Assembly (NCBI RefSeq): GCF_001311195.1
Contig: NZ_BBAJ01000022.1
Coordinates: 1 to 32,505 of the forward strand
Reading direction: 5' to 3'
From: Lacticaseibacillus camelliae DSM 22697 = JCM 13995
GTDB taxonomy: Bacteria; Bacillota; Bacilli; Lactobacillales; Lactobacillaceae
DNA: 32,505 nucleotides
The position numbers and the translations under genes are program-made. A model generated the notes under the pieces. That model did not search any database. It was not told the origin of the DNA and saw only the letters and a program-made list of their open reading frames with translations. Below, piece after piece: positions 26,065 to 32,505 of the stretch (position 1 is its first letter; every line of letters begins with the position of its first letter).

Positions 26065-26425
26065 TTGGCAAGAAATCCGGAGACGCCGCAGGACAGAGAA
26101 AATAAGGCCATCATCAAACAGCGCCTGAACAGGTTGCTACTGGCGAACCACACCACCCAGGCCAAGCTCAGCGATGACACGCACATTCCCCGCAGCACCC
26201 TCACCGGCTACTTCAAAGGCACCACGACTCCTAACGCGACCAACGTTGCGAAACTCGCCAGCTTCTTTGGCGTGAACAAAGGCGCGATCGACCCCCGCTA
26301 TGTCCAAACTGGTACCACCGCAGTCGACCTCGCTGACGACCAGCCAGCCGTCCAATATCAAGGCCAACCCCTTTCCAGCTGAGCTACAACTGGTCCGCCG
26401 CGTGCTAGAAAAAGCAAGACAGTAA
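26065..26425 (+). CDS. XRE-family HTH regulator (frame broken near the end)
   Basis: Small DNA-binding protein, 119 aa after repair. The helix-turn-helix is at about residues 17-70: IKQRLNRLLLANHTTQAKLS, then IPRSTLTGYFKG as recognition region, and NVAKLASFFGVNKGAIDPRY. There is no peptidase or ligand domain, only a ~45-residue tail. As given, it stops at 26382; a one-base excess near 26367-26375 explains this, since the other frame continues SAELQLVRRVLEKARQ and stops at 26425. The start is TTG 26065 with GGAGG nine bases upstream. No promoter is visible between the preceding terminator and this gene. Resembles Cro/CI-like repressors, but no phage gene is near. Confidence 0.82.
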
Positions 26426-26431
26426 ACAAAG

Positions 26432-26460
26432 AGCCGCACTCCCTGACTAGGAATGCGGCT
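26432..26460. terminator. Bidirectional terminator between XRE gene and tRNA-Arg
   Basis: AGCCGCA/TGCGGCT, extended by TCC/GGA after one mismatch. Followed by TTTAG on the plus strand and by CTTTGTTT on the minus strand, so it can serve both the XRE gene and the tRNA. Confidence 0.75.
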
Positions 26461-26464
26461 TTAG

Positions 26465-26537
26465 TGTGCCAGCGGGGCTCGAACCCGGGACAAATGGTTT
26501 AGAAGACCATTGCTCTATCCAACTGAGCTACTAGCAC
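26465..26537 (-). tRNA. tRNA-Arg (anticodon UCU)
   Basis: Full cloverleaf on the minus strand: acceptor GTGCTAG/CTGGCAC, D-stem GCTC/GAGC, anticodon stem ATGGT/ACCAT with loop CTTCTAA (anticodon TCT, reads AGA/AGG), T-loop TTCGAGC, discriminator A. CCA is not encoded. The T-stem has CCGGG on one side but only CCCG before the acceptor; the expected CCCGG implies one lost G near 26473-26476, making the gene 73 instead of 74 bases. Its own promoter is at 26551-26580. Confidence 0.95.
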
Positions 26538-26550
26538 ATTGAACCTGTTC

Positions 26551-26580
26551 ATTATACGGATGCGCCGCTTGGCCTGTCAA
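26551..26580 (-). promoter_or_regulatory. tRNA-Arg promoter
   Basis: On the minus strand perfect TTGACA (26575-26580) and perfect TATAAT (26551-26556), 18 bases apart; transcription would start a few bases before the tRNA. Confidence 0.8.
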
Positions 26581-26592
26581 TCGCGCGCTGGC

Positions 26593-26621
26593 TTGAATGC
26601 GAGCCGCTGCTCGGCTAAACT
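26593..26621 (+). promoter_or_regulatory. pepX promoter
   Basis: TTGAAT (26593-26598) and TAAACT (26616-26621) are 17 bases apart, divergent from the tRNA promoter. Confidence 0.55.
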
Positions 26622-26656
26622 GAACCTATTAAATGAAAAAGAAATGAGGAATCGAT

Positions 26657-29045
26657 TTGAAACTCAACCAAAACGGCCGGATTCAAGCCGACCAGGCGAC
26701 TCAGCTCAACGAACTGACCGCCGTCGGCTTCACGCCCGACCTTGATCAATCACTCAGCGATGCGGCCAATGCCGCCTTTCGCAAGCTTTTCCCGGAAGCC
26801 TTTAGTGAAACTGCGAAACAGCAGGCCCTGGCCTCGGTTGCGGTCAACGGCGAGCAGGACCTGAACCAATTTCTTGCCTCACAGCCCACGCAGATTTCCC
26901 GGACGGACTTCTACGCCGTCGCGCTGCAACTGCTGGGCTTTGAGCCTAAGACCGACTATCAGCTCGCGGATAGCCTCAAGTTCATGGCCGAGACCAAGCT
27001 GCCGGTGGTTAACGCAGACATCGCCACCACCGCTGATTTCTGGTCGGCCATGTACCTGCTGCTCTGCACGCGCACCAAGCACCTGGTGACCCTCCTTGAC
27101 GCCTTGGCCGCACGCGGCTTTTACCGGGATTTCCAAGCCGGCAAGAAGACGCCGGAGTATCTCTTCTTCAATGGCAAGGCACAAAATGTCTTTGACGCGC
27201 GGAAAATTCACCGCGAAGTCGTCTGGATTGAATCCGACATGGACACCGACCACGATGGCAAGCGCGACATGCTGGAAACCACCATTTTTCGGCCGCAAGA
27301 AACCGACGCGGGGTAAAGATGCCGGTCCTGTTCACCGCCAACCCGTACTTCCACGGGACCAACGATGTGGATTGGATCACGCACAAACCAGACCCTAAAC
27401 TAGCAGTCAAGACGCATTCCTACACCAAAGATGAGGTCACGTACACCCCCACGACCCCAGCTGAACTGCCGCACCAGCCAGTCACCGGCGAAAGTCGAAC
27501 CGCCGAGGTCTACTCCGACCAAGGCGGCAGCTATATGTTCAACGACTACATGCTTGGCCGCGGCTTTGTCACCGTGTATTCCGGCGGAGTTGGCACCCGC
27601 GGCTCGGATGGCGTGCGCTCAACTGGCGGCACCAGCGAAACCGACTCGGCAGTCGCAGTGATCGAATGGCTCACCGGCAAGCGCCGCGCGTTTACCAACC
27701 GCACCGATGGCATTGAGATCAAGGCCTGGTGGTGCAACGGTAAGGTCGCGATGACCGGTAAGTCGTACCTTGGCACCCTGTCGATCGCGGCGGCGACCAG
27801 CGGCGTTGCCGGGCTGAAAACGGTCATTTCCGAATCCGCGATTTCCAGCTGGTACGACTATTACCGCGAAAATGGCCTGGTCGTGGCCCCTGGCGGCTTC
27901 CAAGGTGAAGACGCCGACGTGCTCGCCGTAGACACTTTTTCTCGGCAAAAGCAGGCCGGTGACATGCTTAAGATTCAGGCGGAATGGGACAAGACCCTGG
28001 CCGCCATCACAAAGGACCAGGACCGCGAGTTCGGCGATTACACCAAGTGGTGGGATGAACGCAACTATCGCAACAACCTGAAAAACATCAAAGCCGACGT
28101 CATCATCGAGCACGGCCTCAACGACTGGAACGTCAAACCGGCCAATGCGATCCGCTACTGGAATGGCATTCAGGACCTGCCCATCAACAAGAAGCTGTTC
28201 CTGCATCAAGGCCAGCACACGTACCTCGACAACATTCGGTCCCTCGACTTTGTCGACCAGTTAAACCTGTGGCTGTCCTACGAGCTGCTCGGCGTGCAAA
28301 ATGGCGCCCCGGCGGCCTTGCCGAACGTCACAGTTCAGGACAACGTGGAACCTGAGACGTGGCACACCTACGATGAGTTCGGTACGGCCGACGCTAAGCA
28401 TACCGATAAGCCTTACAACCTCCAGAACGACATGGCCAGCAAGCGCGCCGGCTTCCCTGATAATGCCACCGCGATTTTCAAGGAAGACAAGGAGGACTCC
28501 GATGGGTTTGAGGCTGAGATCATCAAGCCGCACTCCAAGTATGATGGCGCCCGGCTGTGGCTCGACCTGCCTGCCGAAACCAAAGACGTGACGCTGGAAG
28601 GTATCCCCCACCTCAAGCTGCGCCTGTGGATCGACCAGCCAACCGCGATTCTCTCGGCGCGCCTGGTCGACGTCGGCGAAGCCAAGCGCTTTGCCCCAGT
28701 GGCCGGAGTCGTCGATGCCGGAGGCTGGAACCTTGGCTACGACTACAAGACCGTCAGCATTCAGGAGTTCAAGCCGGCCAAAGAAACGGCCAGCAAGCTG
28801 GTCTCCTTCGGTCATGTCAACGTTCAGAACCAAAAGAACGCCTACGAAAATGCGCCAGTCACCCCAGGGAAACCATTCACGGTTGACTTTGACCTGCAGC
28901 CGACGCACCTGCACCTGCCTGCTGGCCGGCACCTGGCGCTGATCATTCACGGCGCGACATGGCCCAAACGCAGCGTACCGAAACCGTGGTCAACTTCCAC
29001 ATCGATTTGGCGCAAAGCACACTGACCCTGCGCTACCGCAAGTAA
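26657..29045 (+). CDS. pepX: Xaa-Pro dipeptidyl aminopeptidase PepX (two frame breaks)
   Basis: Serine peptidase (family S15) that removes X-Pro dipeptides; central to casein peptide use in lactic acid bacteria. 796 aa, the usual size. An N-terminal helical domain (about 1-190) is followed by the alpha/beta hydrolase domain with nucleophile GKSYLGTLS, catalytic Asp in HGLNDWNV and His in HQGQHTY, then a C-terminal jelly-roll domain. The start is TTG 26657, six bases after GAGGA. Breaks: one G lost at 27310-27313 (repair gives TDAGVKMPVLFTANPY) and one near 28955 (repair gives HGADMAQTQRTETVV). Stop at 29043-29045, closely followed by a strong terminator. Confidence 0.95.
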
Positions 29046-29051
29046 GACAAA

Positions 29052-29088
29052 AGCACGCGACTGATTTTCTCAGTTGCGTGCTTTTTTT
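29052..29088. terminator. Terminator after pepX, possibly also serving glnA
   Basis: Thirteen-base-pair stem AGCACGCGACTGA/TCAGTTGCGTGCT (one G-T pair, loop of 5) with seven Ts on the plus strand and TTTTG on the minus strand. Confidence 0.9.
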
Positions 29089-29115
29089 ATGGCGTGATGC
29101 CAATATTTTCTGCAG

Positions 29116-29149
29116 AATCGGGCTTTGCGCCGACAACGCCCGCGCGTCT
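29116..29149. repeat. Second copy of a dispersed hairpin repeat
   Basis: AATCGGGCTTTGCGCC followed by GACAACGCCCGCGCGTCT matches the block at 23135-23167 in most positions, with the same CGGGC/GCCCG stem and the same flanking GCGTCT. It lies just after the glnA stop and could act in glnA termination. Confidence 0.55.
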
Positions 29150-29162
29150 AACGCCGGACCGC

Positions 29163-30502
29163 TTAGTAAAGCTCGAGGTACTGGTCCCGTTCCCACTCGG
29201 AAACGCTCTGACGGTATGCTGCCCACTCGAGATCCTTGGAGTCCACAAAGCTGTGGTACAGGTGATCGCCAAGCGCAGCGCTGACGACTGGATCGCTTTC
29301 AAGGGCCTTCAGGGCATTGTGCAGCGTCGATGGCAGGTCTTGAATGTGGTTGGCCTTGCGCTCGGTGTCCTGCATCTTGTAAATGTTGCGATCGACCGCT
29401 TCCTCTGGATCCAACTGATTGCGGACGCCATCGAGTCCGGCCTCAAGAATCGCCGCGATCGCCAGATAAGGGTTAGCCGTGGCATCGACTGAGCGCATTT
29501 CCAAGCGCGTCCCAAGCTTGCGGGACTGCGGAACCCGGATCAGCGGACTGCGGTTCGTGCCAGACCAGGCGATGTAAACCGGCGCTTCAAAGCCTGGCAC
29601 CAGGCGCTTGTAAGAGTTGACCGTCGGGTTGTTGATGGCGGTCAAGCCGCGCGCGTGGGCCAGCAGGCCGGCCAGGAAGTGCATCGCGGTGCTCGACAGC
29701 TGGTCATCAGTGCCGGCGTCGTAGAACGCGTTACCGTCTTTGTTGAACAGCGACATGTTGATGTGCATCCCCGACCCGTTGATCCCGTGGATCGGCTTTG
29801 GCATGAAGGTCGCGTACAGCCCGTGCTTGCGGGCAATGGTCTTAACGACCAGCTTGAAGGTCTGGATGTTGTCCGCAGCGTTGACGGTATCGGCGTACTT
29901 GAAGTCGATTTCGTGCTGACCCGGGGCAACCTCGTGGTGAGAGGCTTCAACTTCGAAGTTCATTTTTTCGAGTTCAAGCACAATGTCGCGGCGGCAATTC
30001 TCACCCATGTCCAGCGGGGCAAAGTCGAAGTAGGAACCCTTGTCGTTCAGCTTCAGCGACGGGTCTCCGTTCTCATCCAACTTGAACAGGAAAAATTCCG
30101 GCTCCGGTCCAATGTTGAAAGCCGTGTAGCCGGCCTTGTGGGCGTCTTCCATCACGCGGATCAGGTTGTTCCGGGGATCGCCCATGAACGGCTTACCGTC
30201 CGGCGTGTGCACGCTGCAGATCAGCCGCGCAATCTTGCCCCCGTCATTTTCCCACGGGAACAGCAGCCAAGTGTCGAGGTCCGGATACAGCAGCATGTCA
30301 GATTCCTCGATGCGGACAAAGCCGTCGATCGAGCTGCCGTCGAAGGTAATTTTGTTGGCCAATACCTTCTCCAGCTGGGAGACCGGCACTTCGACATTCT
30401 TGTTAATGCCGTTGATGTCAGTAAACATCAGTCGCAAAAATTCAACGTTTTGATCCTTAACACTCTGCCGGATCATGTCGCAGTAATCGGTTCTTTAGCC
30501 AT
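29163..30502 (-). CDS. glnA: Glutamine synthetase, type I (frame broken at the start)
   Basis: Makes glutamine from glutamate, ammonia and ATP; in Firmicutes its feedback-inhibited form also signals to GlnR. 446 aa. Motifs: [15 protein letters not shown], the metal site in [21 protein letters not shown], and the ATP/glutamate site [13 protein letters not shown] then [14 protein letters not shown]. The short size without an adenylylation-region insertion indicates the GSI-alpha (Gram-positive) type. One G is lost near 30479, after the first nine residues (repair gives [15 protein letters not shown]). The start ATG 30502 has GGAG upstream and overlaps the glnR stop by eight bases. Confidence 0.95.
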
Positions 30503-30890
30503 GAGCCACTCCTTCTGCAATTATCCTACGGTCTGAAACCAAATCCCTGCGTCGGGCTATCCCCACGCGGTTCAACCTACCCTGATTCAACAACTCCGAG
30601 CGAAGCGCCGCCCGTACTTCCTCGTCGGAAAGCTTCGTCTTCGACTTCGGCTGCTTTTGGGCATCCCTCAGCTCGGCCAGCGAAAACCCTGCCGCCAGCT
30701 GGCTGTGGATCTCAACCAAGTCGTCCACGTCCTTCAAGGAGTACATCCGGTGATTGCCAGGCGTGCGGAGTGGGTGAAGCAGCCCCTGCGCCTCGTAATA
30801 ACGGATCTGCCGCGCCGAAAGGTCGGTGAGCGCGATCACTGTGCTGATTGGCAGCACCGCCCGCGTGCGAATATCACTGATCTCTGGCAT
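30495..30890 (-). CDS. glnR: Nitrogen regulator GlnR
   Basis: MerR-family repressor of glnRA and other nitrogen genes, activated by feedback-inhibited glutamine synthetase. 131 aa, intact. The winged helix with LSARQIRYYEAQGLLHPLRT is typical, followed by a short C-terminal regulatory tail with no large effector domain. ATG 30890 has GGAGG upstream; upstream in-frame codons lie in the leader. Co-transcribed with glnA, and a GlnR box lies just upstream of its promoter. Confidence 0.95.
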   Translation of the reverse strand: MPEISDIRTRAVLPISTVIALTDLSARQIRYYEAQGLLHPLRTPGNHRMYSLKDVDDLVEIHSQLAAGFSLAELRDAQKQPKSKTKLSDEEVRAALRSELLNQGRLNRVGIARRRDLVSDRRIIAEGVAHG

Positions 30891-30915
30891 CGGCAGTCCC
30901 TCCTTCACGCAGACA

Positions 30916-30944
30916 ACCATACCAATTTGGCAAAAAGGCGTCAA
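30916..30944 (-). promoter_or_regulatory. glnRA promoter
   Basis: On the minus strand TTGACG (30939-30944) and TATGGT (30916-30921) are 17 bases apart, about 26 bases before the glnR ATG. Confidence 0.65.
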
Positions 30945-30951
30945 CTGTTGA

Positions 30952-30968
30952 TGTCAGAAAAACTGACA
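30952..30968. promoter_or_regulatory. GlnR operator
   Basis: TGTCAGAAAAACTGACA fits the known GlnR/TnrA site TGTNA-N7-TNACA exactly and lies directly upstream of the -35 box. An overlapping TGACATAACGTCA dyad (30964-30976) may be a second, weaker site. Confidence 0.85.
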
Positions 30969-30993
30969 TAACGTCAATTTTCTTTTCAAAAGC

Positions 30994-31931
30994 CTAGTCT
31001 AACCAATTTGCGACGAGTGCTTGTGCTTGCGCCAACCCGCCTTCAGGATCCGCGATCATATCCAACCAGTGCGTCGGCAGCTGGTGGCGAAAATACGTCA
31101 GCTGCCGCTTGGCGTAATGGCGCGAATTTTTTTTGATCAGGCCGACCGTTTCCGCTAAAGTCGCCTGCCCGGCAAAATACGGCAGCCACTCCTTGTACCC
31201 AATGGCCTTCAGTGCCTGGGCGCTTGGGGCCGTGTTTTGCAGCACGCGCCGCACTTCAGCCTCCAGCCCACTTTCCACCATTTGATCGACGCGCTGATCG
31301 ATGCGCGCGTACAGTGCCGGCCGGTCCGTGGTCAGGCCGAGGACCAAGGTGTCGTACACCGGGACTGGAACTGCCTGCGCCGAAAATTTGCGCCCGGTGG
31401 TTTCGATCACCTCCAGCGCACGGATCACGCGCCGAGAATTGCCCACCGGGATACGACTGGCCGCCTCCGGGTCCTGGGCGCCAGCTGGCCCCACAGCCAG
31501 TCTGGCCCGTGCTCGGCCAGCGCCTGCTGCCACTTGGTCCGCACCGGACTGGCCGCGTGCTCGCCCAATGGCAAGGCCAGCCGCAACGCGTTCAGGTAAA
31601 AGCCGGTGCCCCCCACCACGATTGGCAGCTTGCCCCGCCTCGTCAGGTCTTTGATCGCCGACTCGGCAAGCCGCTGAAACTGGGCGGCCGAGAAACTTTC
31701 GCCGGGATCCTTGATGTCGATCAGGTGATGGGGAATGCCAGCCATTTCCGCTGGCGTGACCTTAGCAGTGCCGATGTCCATCCCGCGGTAGATTTGAAAC
31801 GCGTCCCCGTTGATTACTTCACCGTTGAACTGCCGGGCCAGCTGCACGCCCAGCGCGCTTTTGCCGGTCGCGGTGGGCCCGCCGATCATCAACACTCGAG
31901 TTTTCAATGGATTTTGCTCACTTTCTGTCAT
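30994..31931 (-). CDS. miaA: tRNA dimethylallyltransferase (frame broken)
   Basis: Adds a dimethylallyl group to A37 of tRNAs reading codons that start with U. 312 aa. P-loop GGPTATGKSALG near the N-terminus, then NGDAFQIYRGMDIGTAK, HHLIDIKDP, GGTGFYLNAL and the C-terminal IGYKEWLPYF and NSRHYAKRQLTYFR. One G is lost near 31479 (repair gives GQLAAQDPEAASRIP). The most likely start is ATG 31931, but it has no ribosome binding site and a -10-like element (TATACT, minus strand) lies only 7 bases upstream, so it may be read from a leaderless message or from a start a little further in. Stop at 30994-30996, just upstream of the glnR regulatory region. Confidence 0.92.
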
Positions 31932-31938
31932 GTCATCT

Positions 31939-31946
31939 AGTATAAT
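31939..31946. promoter_or_regulatory. Overlapping divergent -10 elements
   Basis: Plus-strand TATAAT (31941-31946) would serve the DUF3042 gene; minus-strand TATACT (31939-31944) would serve miaA. They overlap by four bases, so the two polymerases would compete. -35 boxes on both sides are weak. Confidence 0.45.
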
Positions 31947-31983
31947 GAAATTAGCACCTAAAGTTCCAGAGGGAGGGATTTTC

Positions 31984-32164
31984 ATGAAGCACAAATTTTT
32001 TAAAGGGGTTCCTGGTCGGCGTTGTCGCGTCGGCAGGCGCCGTGGCCAGCTCCGTATTTGCATTCAAGAAGTCTTACATCGAACCCGTAGAAACCAAGGT
32101 TGACGAGATCAATGAGAACCGGCGCAAGGCCAACCGGAAGCAACATGCCTCTCACCAAGGCTAA
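31984..32164 (+). CDS. DUF3042 family small membrane protein (frame broken)
   Basis: 59 aa after repair. The N-terminus MKHKFFKGFLVGVVASAG is followed by a hydrophobic helix to about residue 26 and a charged tail (KKSYIEPVETKVDEINENRR, then KANRKQ), the typical layout of the Lactobacillales DUF3042 family: one membrane helix and a cytoplasmic basic/acidic coiled tail. Function unknown. The G-run at 32005-32008 has 4 bases where 3 keep the frame. ATG 31984 has GGGAGGG seven bases upstream. Divergent from miaA and followed by a terminator. Confidence 0.85.
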
Positions 32165-32175
32165 GCACAAGAAAA

Positions 32176-32199
32176 CCCCTGCGATTGCAGGGGCTTTTT
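32176..32199. terminator. Bidirectional terminator
   Basis: Stem CCCCTGC/GCAGGGG with a 4-base loop; CTTTTT follows on the plus strand, and TTTTC on the minus strand. It serves the convergent DUF3042 and rhodanese genes. Confidence 0.85.
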
Positions 32200-32202
32200 G
32201 AA

Positions 32203-32505
32203 TCAGTCTTCAAACTGCTTAGCTTTCTTTGTTTTGCCAGACCAATTGTCATAGCCGCCTTTGAGGAAGTACAGGTGCTCAAAGCCGGCTTTTTTTTCAT
32301 GCGCCGCGCCGCCTTGACAGACACCGCACCGGTCAAATCGTACATGTAAACTGGCAAGTCCTTGCGCAGCTCGATCATGCGCTGCTTGAGTTGGGTATAC
32401 GGCAAGTCGCGGGCGCCGAGAATGTGACCAGCGTCAAAATCCTTTTTTTTCACGCAAATCAATGATCTGCGCCTTACGCATGTTCGCTTCAAACACATCC
32501 GGCGT
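32203..32505 (-). CDS. Rhodanese-fold protein without catalytic Cys, C-terminal part (frame broken)
   Basis: About 99 residues reach from the right edge of the window to TGA 32203-32205. Rhodanese features are clear: IIDLREKKDFDAGHILGARD, QLKQRMIEL, and the end FEHLYFLKGGYDNW. In the position of the active-site loop (normally Y-C-x-x-G-x-R-S) the sequence is YDLTGAVS: the nucleophilic cysteine is Asp and the Arg is Val. Sulphur transfer is therefore unlikely; a binding or scaffold role is more probable. Two breaks: an A-run of 8 at 32443-32450 (7 fits) and one of 8 at 32290-32297 (6 or 9 fits). Lactobacillales relatives often carry an N-terminal membrane helix, outside this window. Confidence 0.85.

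Overview
The window is a piece of a high-GC Lactobacillaceae chromosome. Several things point there: the gene order (gmk-rpoZ-coaBC-priA-fmt-rsmB-stp-prkC-rsgA-rpe-thiN; recN-argR-tlyA-ispA-xseBA-folD; nusB-yqhY-efp; rplU-prp-rpmA; glnR-glnA beside miaA), the presence of pepX, a DUF3042 protein, an L27 with a Prp-cleavable leader, and GGAGG ribosome binding sites. The order resembles the Lacticaseibacillus/Schleiferilactobacillus group, but I cannot name a species. Nearly everything is housekeeping. I see no CRISPR array, transposase, integrase or phage structural gene.

Layout from the left. Bases 1-190 hold the start of a secreted protein. Bases 370-11250 are one long leftward operon of nine genes with tiny gaps or start/stop overlaps: CoA synthesis (coaBC), replication restart (priA), initiator tRNA formylation (fmt), 16S rRNA methylation (rsmB), the PASTA kinase/phosphatase pair that senses cell-wall state (prkC/stp), ribosome assembly (rsgA), pentose phosphate metabolism (rpe) and thiamine pyrophosphate formation (thiN). 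Bases 11634-13400 hold rpoZ, gmk and a patatin-like phospholipase. A lone rightward gene of unknown function sits at 13506-13805. Bases 13980-20310 carry recN-argR and the tlyA-ispA-xseB-xseA-folD operon; 20454-21870 nusB-yqhY-efp; 21950-23022 an Xaa-Pro peptidase; 23291-24273 rpmA-prp-rplU behind an L21-type leader.

Bases 24300-26540 are the least familiar part. They hold small membrane proteins, a 40-residue microprotein with its own promoter and terminator, a SHOCT protein, a small XRE regulator and tRNA-Arg(UCU). Then come pepX (rightward), glnR-glnA (leftward, with a GlnR box), miaA, a DUF3042 protein and a rhodanese-fold protein lacking its catalytic cysteine at the right edge.

The dominant peculiarity is about thirty frame breaks in 32.5 kb, hitting essential genes (rsgA, rpe, fmt, priA, rpoZ, efp, folD, glnA), and a matching one-base loss in the tRNA. 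They are single G losses in GG runs and one- or two-base gains in A/T runs. I read them as sequencing or assembly errors, not decay. I give each gene its full repaired span and the position of each break; aa lengths quoted are after repair.
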